Part shown: positions 9,493-18,562 of the stretch, one piece after another
Layout of the letters: each line of letters starts with the position of its first letter
Position numbering within the stretch: the first letter of the stretch is position 1
Assembly: GCF_036860675.1 (NCBI RefSeq)
Contig: NZ_JAYKGK010000005.1
Span: 62,001-126,000 of the forward strand
Length of the DNA stretch: 64,000 bases
Source of the DNA: Rosettibacter primus
GTDB lineage: Bacteria > Bacteroidota > Ignavibacteria > Ignavibacteriales > Melioribacteraceae
Reading direction: 5' to 3'
Position numbers and translations under genes: made by a program
The notes under the pieces: model-generated
What the model was told of the DNA's origin: nothing
Database searches by the model: none
What the model saw: the letters and a program-made list of their open reading frames with translations, nothing else

Positions 9493-10539
9493 TTAGAATC
9501 CTATAATAATTCCGAAACTATGTATGTTATCTAAGTATTTGTATTTTTGGTAAGAATAATCAACTGATATTCTAAATAATTCAAAACTATATTTTATTCC
9601 TACACCAAGAGTTAATCCTTCTTGATTATCTTTTAAGAATAAACCTTTATATCCGGCTCTAAGACTAAATAAATTATCGAACAGAGATAGTTCGCCCCCG
9701 GCATTTACCCATTGATTATTATCGTTGGGGTGTATTGCATCGATTGCTATAGTGAGTCGCTGATTGTTTAAGAATTCAAATTCACGAGACAAACCGATTT
9801 GAAGCCTCAGAGGCAACTCAAACTCATCTGTTTTATAATAGGCATCGAGAGTTTCGTTATTTCCTGCTCTTTGGGGATCAGAGTCGTGCCTTATCAACAA
9901 ATCTTCCCCTTCGATTTTCATTTTTGAACCATAATTTGTAATGCTGCTTGCAAATTTGATTCCATAGAAAGGTGTGTTAAATATTGTTCCAATATCAATT
10001 CCAAATCCTTGAGCAGAAGAATTAAAAATATCTTCGCGGATATATTTAACATTTATTCCAATCGTAAAATCTTGAGTTATAAATCGAGCAAAAGAGAAAC
10101 CGAAAGCATAACTTGCAGCATTAAATTTTTCGCCAGTCCCTTCCGGAAAATATTCAGTAGTTACATCCATTTCCCCAACATTAAATGCTGTAACATTAAG
10201 ACCAAAAGTTCCAAGATTTCCAAAAGGAATTGCAATGCCAAGATAATTCACATTCAAATCGGCAAACATTTTTGTATAAGTAAAAATTGTTTGCACTTCA
10301 TTTAGATTAGCAATACCTGAAGGATTCCAGTACATAGAAGTTACATCATTTGCAACTGAGCTGTATGCACCACCCATTGCATTAGCTCGAGGACCAATAC
10401 CAATACTCAAAAATTTTGCTGCGGTTGTTCCTGTCTTAGTAACTTTCTGCGAAAAAATTTGACTGCTGTTAATCAATAGGAGTGAAAGAGCAATCAATAA
10501 AAATTTATAAATCAATATAAAATTCTTTTGCATTTTCAT
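9493..10539 (-). CDS. PorV/PorQ-family outer-membrane beta-barrel protein
   Basis: This is a 348-residue protein with a signal peptide ending near IFSQ. It then has the family hallmark: a glycine-rich start (FLSIGIGPRANAMGGAYSSV) followed by MYWNPSGIANL. The rest alternates polar and aromatic beta-strands of the FadL-like fold used by PorV and PorQ, ending with IIIGF. Family members sit in the outer membrane and some serve T9SS export or cargo transfer. GGAG lies 11 bases ahead of the chosen ATG. It is flanked by two T9SS cargo genes in the same operon, so it may help their secretion or attachment. It could instead be a small-molecule porin. Confidence 0.75.
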   Translation of the reverse strand: MKMQKNFILIYKFLLIALSLLLINSSQIFSQKVTKTGTTAAKFLSIGIGPRANAMGGAYSSVANDVTSMYWNPSGIANLNEVQTIFTYTKMFADLNVNYLGIAIPFGNLGTFGLNVTAFNVGEMDVTTEYFPEGTGEKFNAASYAFGFSFARFITQDFTIGINVKYIREDIFNSSAQGFGIDIGTIFNTPFYGIKFASSITNYGSKMKIEGEDLLIRHDSDPQRAGNNETLDAYYKTDEFELPLRLQIGLSREFEFLNNQRLTIAIDAIHPNDNNQWVNAGGELSLFDNLFSLRAGYKGLFLKDNQEGLTLGVGIKYSFELFRISVDYSYQKYKYLDNIHSFGIIIGF

Positions 10540-10558
10540 TTTATCTTAAACTCCATTT

Positions 10559-13500
10559 TTATTTTATTATTGCAAATTTTCCTATCTTGGTTCCAATGCC
10601 TGGAGCATCTACTTGGTATACATAAACTCCATAAGAGACTGATAAATTATCTTTACTTAACAAATCCCATTCTGCTGAACCATCATTTAATGGGCTGTCG
10701 TGTTCAATTACATCTACAAGTTCTCCATTGACTGTAAAAATTCTTATTGTGCATTTATTTGGAAGATGTGTAAAGTGAATCGAGCGAGGTCCTCTTCCGC
10801 TTGAGTATGGATTCTTTGGTTCCCACAGAGCTGTAGCAACATAAGGATTAGGTACAACTTTGATTTTGTCTAGTTCTAATTTTGCTTTGTCAGGGTCTAT
10901 ATAACCTTTCTTAGCTACAAAACGATATTTATCACTTGATAAGAATGGTTTTTTCAATTTAAGATTAATTACATCACCAGCTTTCGGCAACCTGGTTCCT
11001 TTTGAAGGATTTGGAGTATCAAGTAAATAAAACCACCAAGTATAAACAGGAATATTATTTTTATTTGGTTCAACAAAAACAATTCTATCTCTTCTGGCAC
11101 CATTTGTCGAAAGAATTCCATCGGTGCCATCAACCTCAACAAAAATAAAATCGATATATTTATTTTTACTTACATTGAACACTCTAAAGTTAACAGGCTT
11201 TGAAGGAAATACACTGTTCCCAAATTTTCCTTCTACAGAAGTTCCAAATCCAACATCTCCAAATTCAATTCGATAATCATTTGGTCTTTCTTCGCCACTT
11301 AAACCTGTAGGCCACACAAATTTTTCAAACTGATAATTAACTATTGTAGTATCATTCCATTTTGATTCATTTCTATTTAATTCAACACGACTTTCGTTTT
11401 TAAATTTCAATCTAAAGCCATCTATAATTGGTTGTTCTGTAGTTTCTGATAAATCTGTGATTTTGTTAAGAAGAATTTTATTTTCTGTGGAATCAATAAG
11501 TGAATAATTTTTTGTTGTTAGTGTATCTGGTTGACCAACTTTTTTAGATACCTTAATTGTATCTTCAAAAATGATATGATAAACATGACCATCTTTAATT
11601 TTATTTATATCAATAATTTCATAAGAAATAGTGCCTGAAGAGGAGCCTTCTACTCTTGCAATACTACCTAAAGTTGGTTCAACATAGCCTGCAGCTGGGG
11701 CCTCTGGAGTTACTCTAACAACATTGGAACCTAATTTCACAGAACCATCTTGCTGTAATGAAACTCGAATTGGAGATTCAGATGGAATAATTTCTCCTTC
11801 AGGGAAACCGAAGTCATAAGCAACAAGAGCATAATAATAAGTAAATCCATTTTTAACAGTAGTATCCACAAAAGTATGTTTAATGCCTGAATCTGTTCCC
11901 AAGAAATACTTCACACCATCAATGCCAACGGGGTCAAAACCTTTTATTCCATCAACAAGGTCAAATTGAGCAATAGGGGTTTTAAATTGTTTATTGCCAT
12001 AACCGTTCGTAATATTTTCGGCATCAAGGAAAGCCGGGTCAGAAGAACGATATAATTTGTAACCTTCAAAGTCTCTACCTTTTCCTCCAATTGCATCAAT
12101 GTAAGGGTCAAATGAAGATTCTGCCACATCATCCCAGTAAAGTGTTACTTTATTATCTCCAGGAATTGCTGTTAAAGTTGGAATTAAAGGTGCATTAGCA
12201 AATCGATAATCGTTATTATAAGTTTCTTGTGCACGCACTCTTTTACGTAATATTTCTTGTTTTCTATATTGTCCATTGGGGTCAGGAACAGGACCATTTG
12301 CTAATAAAACAACGAGGGAAATTGGTTCTGTTTGACCGGATTTCAATGGGAAAAGACCAGAAGAAACGAATAAATCATATTCACCTGCTACAACTTCAGC
12401 GGGGTCATAAAATTTACCTGGAATCATAAAGTCAAACCACATTTGCGCATCGCTGTTAATATTAAGACCGCCGGCAGGAACATAGTCAGCATTAGTAATA
12501 CCAATCTGGTCTGTTTCGCTTACGTCTGTTACATCAACACCTGGTTCACCGGGTAAACCATAACGAGCACCTGAAGTTGGTTTTCCATCATTTTCCCCTG
12601 GGTCGCCAGTATCTGCTACACCATCCAGGCCAACATCATCTCTCAATGGATTCCAATCATAATCATTGTCGATTCCATCATCACGGGCTTCGTCTATTAA
12701 AACATCAATTCCATCATCTATACCTTCGTCAATTGCACCATCATTATTATTATCAATACCATCAGCATATTTTTTACCAAGCGTTGATTGAACAACATTA
12801 TATAAAATTATTTTATCATTTACGCGATATCTATAAAATGGTGCATCTAAAGCAGCTTGATTAATCATATCTTGTGTAATAACAGGGCTGCCTTCTTCTC
12901 CATCATCATCATTATCAATTCCATCTTTATAAGGTAAGCCCAATTTATCGGATGTAACCATTATAAGATGAATTTGACCTTTCTGGAAATCATCAAGTGG
13001 CGGCCAGATTTTCCATTTACTTCCAGAAGCTGTATTAATCATATCTTGAGTTACTACAGGAGAATTATTTTCAACTTTAAATCGGGGATGTTTAGCAATA
13101 AAATTTGGGTCAATTGGTTGTGCAATTCTATCTGCATAAGTAACACCTCTTTGAACACCGAAAGGAATATGAGTTTGATTTTCATCTATCAAACCATTTC
13201 CATTATCATCTATTAAATTATCCGGGATTTCCCCTTCAATCATTTCTGCAGTAATAAAATTATTTAGTTCTGGGCTATCACCATCGTTATCAATTCTATC
13301 TACTGCGTTGCCTGGTGTTTCAAGGAATGCAACAGCTACAATACCTACGGGGTCTGAGCCAAATTGAGGTGCTTTATGGTCATTATCACGAGACCACGCA
13401 ATGTCTTCGAGTAAATCAAATTCAGAAATATCATCTTGAGAATCGCCATCGCCGCCAACAAAATCTGCATACCAGACCGTTACACCAACTTTTTGAATAT

Positions 13501-14212
13501 CTTTAGTTCCATCATTTTTAACATAGTGAAGTAGGTAGAGAGCATCTTCGACAAGAACTTGAGACCAGGCAAGAGCTCTTACATCAAGAAGAATTCCTAA
13601 ACCTTTTCTTGTTAAATCAGTTGAATCCGGGAAATAATTTACATATCTATCATACCTATCATCAGAAGCGCGATAGAACATTTCCTGGTCTGCATTAAAA
13701 ACATTTTTACCGAAGTAACCATTCCATGAACCACGCCATCCGGGATCAATTGGGTCATTCATTCTATCAGGCCAGAATGCAGGCCAGGTTTCTTCATCTA
13801 CACTTGTTGCAATTTCATTTTTCTTTTCGTTGAAGTATCCTGGCACCGGTTCAAAGTTCCATGTCTTACCTTCAGGCGAACGACGAAAATTAAATACATC
13901 TATAATTCTTTGTCTTTCCCCTGCGTTATCAATAACTTCTCCACCAACAAAAACTCCAAGCATTGCTAAGTAAACATGCCCTGTATTTTTAGGCCATTCA
14001 TAAGGTGTTTGAACAGAAATTGGATATTGTCCACCTTCTCTGCCAGTCATACCAAAATTAAAAACAGTAGTCCTGATTCGATTTCCTTCCATCTGACCTT
14101 TAGTTCTTTTTGTTGGATCTCCTCTTTCTTTGCCTGGTTTATATTGTGCATTAATATTTATTGTCATTAGAAGTGAAATTAAAACACATAATATTTTGAA
14201 AAACTTATTCAT
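10559..14212 (-). CDS. giant T9SS-type surface protein with Asp-rich repeats
   Basis: The 1217-residue protein begins with a signal peptide (MNKFFKILCVLISLLMTININAQ) behind an AAGGAG site. The middle (about residues 300-560) carries repeated acidic segments such as DRIDNDGDS, DGIDNDDDGEEGS and DGIDNNNDGAIDEG, like calcium-binding thrombospondin-3 or EF-hand-type loops. A fibronectin III-like stretch follows around 690-820. The C-terminus (VVPNPYVATALWEP ... YGVYVYQVDAPG) looks like a divergent T9SS sorting domain. No catalytic signature is seen. It lies between the TonB receptor and the PorV-like barrel, so it could be an extracellular partner of the receptor in the place taken by SusD elsewhere. 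That role is inferred from position only. Confidence 0.65.
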   Translation of the reverse strand: MNKFFKILCVLISLLMTININAQYKPGKERGDPTKRTKGQMEGNRIRTTVFNFGMTGREGGQYPISVQTPYEWPKNTGHVYLAMLGVFVGGEVIDNAGERQRIIDVFNFRRSPEGKTWNFEPVPGYFNEKKNEIATSVDEETWPAFWPDRMNDPIDPGWRGSWNGYFGKNVFNADQEMFYRASDDRYDRYVNYFPDSTDLTRKGLGILLDVRALAWSQVLVEDALYLLHYVKNDGTKDIQKVGVTVWYADFVGGDGDSQDDISEFDLLEDIAWSRDNDHKAPQFGSDPVGIVAVAFLETPGNAVDRIDNDGDSPELNNFITAEMIEGEIPDNLIDDNGNGLIDENQTHIPFGVQRGVTYADRIAQPIDPNFIAKHPRFKVENNSPVVTQDMINTASGSKWKIWPPLDDFQKGQIHLIMVTSDKLGLPYKDGIDNDDDGEEGSPVITQDMINQAALDAPFYRYRVNDKIILYNVVQSTLGKKYADGIDNNNDGAIDEGIDDGIDVLIDEARDDGIDNDYDWNPLRDDVGLDGVADTGDPGENDGKPTSGARYGLPGEPGVDVTDVSETDQIGITNADYVPAGGLNINSDAQMWFDFMIPGKFYDPAEVVAGEYDLFVSSGLFPLKSGQTEPISLVVLLANGPVPDPNGQYRKQEILRKRVRAQETYNNDYRFANAPLIPTLTAIPGDNKVTLYWDDVAESSFDPYIDAIGGKGRDFEGYKLYRSSDPAFLDAENITNGYGNKQFKTPIAQFDLVDGIKGFDPVGIDGVKYFLGTDSGIKHTFVDTTVKNGFTYYYALVAYDFGFPEGEIIPSESPIRVSLQQDGSVKLGSNVVRVTPEAPAAGYVEPTLGSIARVEGSSSGTISYEIIDINKIKDGHVYHIIFEDTIKVSKKVGQPDTLTTKNYSLIDSTENKILLNKITDLSETTEQPIIDGFRLKFKNESRVELNRNESKWNDTTIVNYQFEKFVWPTGLSGEERPNDYRIEFGDVGFGTSVEGKFGNSVFPSKPVNFRVFNVSKNKYIDFIFVEVDGTDGILSTNGARRDRIVFVEPNKNNIPVYTWWFYLLDTPNPSKGTRLPKAGDVINLKLKKPFLSSDKYRFVAKKGYIDPDKAKLELDKIKVVPNPYVATALWEPKNPYSSGRGPRSIHFTHLPNKCTIRIFTVNGELVDVIEHDSPLNDGSAEWDLLSKDNLSVSYGVYVYQVDAPGIGTKIGKFAIIK

Positions 14213-14226
14213 TTTTTTCTCTCCTT

Positions 14227-16905
14227 TTAGAATGATAATTCAATTCCAAATTGAACTAATCTTGGTTCTCCATAATTTGTTGGATATCTTAAATATTCTT
14301 CTACTGTATTTGGTCTCTTTGGATCATATCCAATATTTTTTCCTTCTGTAGTGTAATCAGCTTTCCCTGTATCTCCATAAACGTTTATTACAACTTTAGT
14401 ATCAAATAAATTAAATATGTTGAGGAAAGATGTGAAATCTAAGCCGCCAATCTTGAATGTTTTATGCAGTCTTAAATCAAAAACATATTGATTGGGTTTT
14501 CTTCTGCTATTACGCTGCAAACCAGAAGTTATACCTCTATCGGCAATATATTGTGTTATAGAGGGGGTATAAGGAAGTCCCGTTCCATAGCGTGTAACCA
14601 AAGAAGCGCCCCAATCCACATCTCCAACAAATAAAGATAAGTTTAATAGATGTCTTTGGTCCCAATCGAGTGGTATTAAATATAAAGTTGGTTCATTATT
14701 ACCAAGTTGTGCATAAAATTCATCTTCTGGATTTGAATTGCTTCCTTCGGCTACCTGATAAGTATAATTAATATCAATTGAATAATGATTGCTAAATCTC
14801 TTATTTAGATTAAAAGTGATTCCTTTTACATTGGAATAATCTTTATTTATATAAGTTGAATAACTTACAAGATTACGTGTCATTATAAGAGGTCCAGCAG
14901 TAATCCAGTTTCTTATGTCACGATAAAAAGTTGTAACATCAAGAGTAAATGATTCAAAGAATTCCTGTTTAAATCCGATTTCATACATTGTAGTGCTTTG
15001 TGGTTTTAAGTCTGGATTTCCATAAGGCCCATAACTGCTACCGGTATTTGGAACATAATAAGGACCAAGATTAAATAAATATTGAAAAGTGGGTATTTGT
15101 AAAAACTGTCCATAAGAAAAATGCAGAACACCTTTATCACTAATTGGATAAGCAATTCCAAAGCGAGGACCAATTGCCCATTTGGGAGTAGCATTTTTAT
15201 AAAAGTATGGTTCTCTTTCCTTTAAAGTAAAATTAGCAAGTTCTGACCTTAAAGGTAAATTAATATTTGGGTCTGTAGGATCAACCAAAACTTTCCCTTT
15301 GGAATCAAAATAGTCAAGTCTCAATCCAATATTAATTATTACACTTTCATACTCAATTTTATCTTGAATATATGCAGAAAATTCTATCGGTGAATTTGAA
15401 TACTTTGTTCTATTAGGAGTATTCTCTTCTGGTATTGAAGGAACAAATGGTTCAACAGGAACTCCGTTTATTCTTAACGGCTCCAAGTTGTAATCATCAA
15501 CTTTTAGTTTATGCCATCTTCCTTCAACTCCAAATTTGATTAAATGCTTGTCTGTAATTTGACTGGTAAAATCAAATTTACCAATAAAAGTATTTGTGGT
15601 TCTAAAATATCTATGCAAATTCGTACCTTTGGAAGCAAATGCATAACCAACAGTTCTTAATGAATCGGGATGTAAATATCTTGAGTCTAATGGGTCGTCA
15701 TAGAGTTTTTCATTAAAGTCTCTGAAAAAATTTGATACTTTCAAAACATAAAAAGATTTGCTCGATAGTGTGTGAGTAAGTGTAAATGTAGAATTGTAAC
15801 TTTTATTAAATTTTTTCACATCGCCATCAGGATTTAGTTTGAAGAAGTGATTATAATCTTTATAATGATTTGTTGAATACAATAACTCAGCATTCATTTT
15901 TAATGAAGAAGATGCAAAAAAGCTCAAATTAATCTGTCCAAGAAATCTTTTACTCCAGTTCATTGGGGTTAATTTTTCATCACCTTTAGAACCATCGGGA
16001 TTAAATTTTCTTATGCCATAGAGATAGCCATCATCATAAGTATAACGCAAATTTGAAAAGAAAGTTAATTTATCACTCGTTAAAGGGATTGGACCACTTA
16101 AGCTGCCTTGTAGATTATAGTTTGCAATTGGATTGAATTTGTCAATACCTGTGAAATATTCTGTAAAATTAGAAACATAATCGCTGCTGTATACTTTAAT
16201 ATTCCCATTGAATCTTCTTCCGCCTTCTTTTGTTACTACGTTTACAATTCCTGACAATGCCTGACCATATTCTGCATTAAAAGTTCCACTTATTACTTGA
16301 AGTTCTTGAATACTACTATTATCAATATCTATTCCTCTGCTGTTGTCAAATGCATCAGTTATAGAAACACCATTTACCCAGTAAGCAATTTCAGTTGTTC
16401 TCCCGCCTCTAATGTGAAATTCTCCTCCAGCACCTTTTGTTACTCCAGCCTGCAATTGTAAAATATCATTCAATTCCACTACAGGAAGATTATTAATTTC
16501 ATCAGCAGTTACTTTTGCCTGGCTTGATGTAATATCTTTTTGAATTCCATAAACATTTGCTTTTATTACAATTTCTTCCAGTGCTACTGTTGATTCTTCC
16601 ATTTCAACATTCTGAACAGTAGTCAAATCAATAGATATCAAAACGTTATTTACTATAACTGGTTTATAACCAACAAATTGATATTTAACATTGTATCTAC
16701 CTGGAGGTATATTCAAGATAATATAATTGCCCTCGATATCGGTACTGCCGCCTAAATTTGTTCCTTCGATTGTAATGTTTACAAGCGGTAATGGTTCTCT
16801 CGACTTTTTATCAATAACTTTACCTACCAGCTTACCAGTTGTACCGCCATACATTGCAATCGAAGCAAAAATTAAAAGCATAAAAATCGTAAGTAGTTTC
16901 TTCAT
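14227..16905 (-). CDS. TonB-dependent receptor with carboxypeptidase-like N-terminal domain
   Basis: This is an 892-residue outer-membrane receptor. A signal peptide is followed by a carboxypeptidase regulatory-like domain (about 22-110; GKVIDKKSREPLPLVNITIEG), a plug domain (about 115-230; ELNDILQLQAGVTKGAGGEFHIRGGR and the GIVNVVTKEGG element) and a long 22-strand-type barrel ending in the aromatic QFGIELSF. An AGGAG site precedes the ATG. It belongs to the starch-type operon, so it probably imports malto-oligosaccharides, with energy from TonB/ExbBD encoded elsewhere. No SusD partner is encoded in the window. Confidence 0.85.
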   Translation of the reverse strand: MKKLLTIFMLLIFASIAMYGGTTGKLVGKVIDKKSREPLPLVNITIEGTNLGGSTDIEGNYIILNIPPGRYNVKYQFVGYKPVIVNNVLISIDLTTVQNVEMEESTVALEEIVIKANVYGIQKDITSSQAKVTADEINNLPVVELNDILQLQAGVTKGAGGEFHIRGGRTTEIAYWVNGVSITDAFDNSRGIDIDNSSIQELQVISGTFNAEYGQALSGIVNVVTKEGGRRFNGNIKVYSSDYVSNFTEYFTGIDKFNPIANYNLQGSLSGPIPLTSDKLTFFSNLRYTYDDGYLYGIRKFNPDGSKGDEKLTPMNWSKRFLGQINLSFFASSSLKMNAELLYSTNHYKDYNHFFKLNPDGDVKKFNKSYNSTFTLTHTLSSKSFYVLKVSNFFRDFNEKLYDDPLDSRYLHPDSLRTVGYAFASKGTNLHRYFRTTNTFIGKFDFTSQITDKHLIKFGVEGRWHKLKVDDYNLEPLRINGVPVEPFVPSIPEENTPNRTKYSNSPIEFSAYIQDKIEYESVIINIGLRLDYFDSKGKVLVDPTDPNINLPLRSELANFTLKEREPYFYKNATPKWAIGPRFGIAYPISDKGVLHFSYGQFLQIPTFQYLFNLGPYYVPNTGSSYGPYGNPDLKPQSTTMYEIGFKQEFFESFTLDVTTFYRDIRNWITAGPLIMTRNLVSYSTYINKDYSNVKGITFNLNKRFSNHYSIDINYTYQVAEGSNSNPEDEFYAQLGNNEPTLYLIPLDWDQRHLLNLSLFVGDVDWGASLVTRYGTGLPYTPSITQYIADRGITSGLQRNSRRKPNQYVFDLRLHKTFKIGGLDFTSFLNIFNLFDTKVVINVYGDTGKADYTTEGKNIGYDPKRPNTVEEYLRYPTNYGEPRLVQFGIELSF

Positions 16906-16917
16906 ATAATCTCCTGC

Positions 16918-18558
16918 TCAATTTATTTTTATATTACTTAATATTAATTCATCATAAGTGATTTCAACATTTTTAGAAAGTTTGTCAATATAAGACTGAA
17001 CAATAAATTTTGATTTTTCTTTCTTTAATAAACGATGAGCTAAATCATAAACTTCAGTAAATTCTTTAAGTCTCCCATCTTTCTTATCTAACACTTTATA
17101 TAGAACAAAATAATTATCAATTCTTATCGGTCCATATACTTTCCCAATTTCTGACTTTTGAATATTGTCACTCAATGCACCAAACTGCGTTGAATTTGAG
17201 AAATCAATTATGCCTTCATTCTCTGCAGAAATTTTTCTTAAAGAAAATGTTTTAGCAAGTATCCCAAAATTTTCTCCATTTTGTATTAGAGTTAAAATAC
17301 TATCTGCTAATATTTTTTCTTTTACAATAATTTCTTGAATCTTGAATTGTGGTTCTGTTTTGAAATAAACTGAATTTTCTTTATAAAAATTATAAATGAC
17401 ACTATCAGGGAATTTGTAATTATTATGAATTTCTTCTCTCTTATATTTTAAGAATATATTTCTTTTATACTTTTCAATTGTTGTAAGCACTTCAGTATCC
17501 TTATCATAATTTTTCTTTAATGCCAAATTCATCAATATATCTTGAACAACTATTCCTTTAACTGCTGTCCTTAACAAATCAAGTGAATTGATTTTTATAC
17601 GGTGAAAAACGGGAATATCTTTAATTCTTTTTTCAAGTTCTTCTACTGTATAATTCTTGTTTTTGTATTTTGCACAAATAAGTTTGTTATTCTGATTTTC
17701 TAAATTTTTGTTTTGCATTAACATCGAAAAAAGAGTTTTTAGATTTTTTTCATCTATAGAAATGCTGTTCAAATCAACAACGTTATTCAAGTACTTTAAT
17801 TCAGCATCTCTTTTCTTCCTAAGTCTAATTATTTGCCGCATATGATTTTTTTTCTTTTGAAATTCCCATTCAGTAATAATTGGATTGGTTACTTTATCTT
17901 CAACTTTTATGATGCTGTAGCCATATTTTGTTTTAACTGGTTTTGATATTTCACCAATCTTTAAACTATAAGCTGCATCTTCAAAAGCCGGGTCCATATC
18001 ACCCCAGCTGAAATAGCCAAGGTAACCTCCATTATTTGCTAAAGTAGAATCAGTAAAAATTTGTTTTGCCAGAGAATCAAACGAAGCCCCATTCATTACA
18101 AGATTATATAAACTATCGGCTTCTTCTTCAGTAAAAGCAAAAAGATGTCTTGCTGCAACTTTTTGATTTGTTTTTAGGAACGCATCTCTGAGTTCTTCAT
18201 CTGATGCAGTAATTTTTGCATAAACTTCGCGGTCTTTTAAGAATGCTAAGATTGTTTGTTTTCTTGCCCACTCTAATTCTTTATGATATTCCGGATTATT
18301 GAAAATATTTTTATTATCATCATAGTAATAAAGAAGCAATTCGTTAATCATATTCTGAAGAATGGAACGGCGCGTTACAATATTGTCTTTAATTCCTGAT
18401 GCAAGCAGGTATTCTTCGTATCTTGTTTTAAAATCATTTACATAAATTTTATGATTGCCAACTACAGCCAGTATTTCATTTTCATAAAATCTAAATGAAA
18501 GAATTATTGGCAATGCAGTAATAATTAAAATGTATTTATATTTTATTAATGCTGTCAT
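16918..18558 (-). CDS. SurA/PpiC-like periplasmic peptidyl-prolyl isomerase
   Basis: The 546-residue protein has an N-terminal hydrophobic segment (YILIITALPIILSF), then a SurA-N-like helical part. A parvulin domain follows at about residues 130-225 (AARHLFAFTEEEAD, NNGGYLGYFSWGDMDPAF, VKTKYGYSIIKVED). A second, weaker parvulin-like domain lies at about 405-500 (FKIQEIIVKEK ... IRIDNYFVLYKVLDKKDGR). Such enzymes assist the folding of outer-membrane barrels. Its start lies 4 bases after the stop of the periplasmic GH13, and its stop 12 bases before the TonB receptor start, so it is tightly embedded in the starch operon. A dedicated role in assembling this operon's receptor is inferred. Confidence 0.8.
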   Translation of the reverse strand: MTALIKYKYILIITALPIILSFRFYENEILAVVGNHKIYVNDFKTRYEEYLLASGIKDNIVTRRSILQNMINELLLYYYDDNKNIFNNPEYHKELEWARKQTILAFLKDREVYAKITASDEELRDAFLKTNQKVAARHLFAFTEEEADSLYNLVMNGASFDSLAKQIFTDSTLANNGGYLGYFSWGDMDPAFEDAAYSLKIGEISKPVKTKYGYSIIKVEDKVTNPIITEWEFQKKKNHMRQIIRLRKKRDAELKYLNNVVDLNSISIDEKNLKTLFSMLMQNKNLENQNNKLICAKYKNKNYTVEELEKRIKDIPVFHRIKINSLDLLRTAVKGIVVQDILMNLALKKNYDKDTEVLTTIEKYKRNIFLKYKREEIHNNYKFPDSVIYNFYKENSVYFKTEPQFKIQEIIVKEKILADSILTLIQNGENFGILAKTFSLRKISAENEGIIDFSNSTQFGALSDNIQKSEIGKVYGPIRIDNYFVLYKVLDKKDGRLKEFTEVYDLAHRLLKKEKSKFIVQSYIDKLSKNVEITYDELILSNIKIN

Positions 18559-18562
18559 AAAA

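Noticed and set aside
12577..12864. His-rich plus-strand open frame
   Set aside because: It is the antisense image of the Asp-rich repeats of the giant surface protein; there is no start site or family match.
10559..16905. SusD-type partner for the TonB receptor
   Set aside because: No neighbouring protein shows a lipoprotein cysteine or the helical repeat pattern of SusD; the next gene encodes a beta-rich T9SS-type protein instead.
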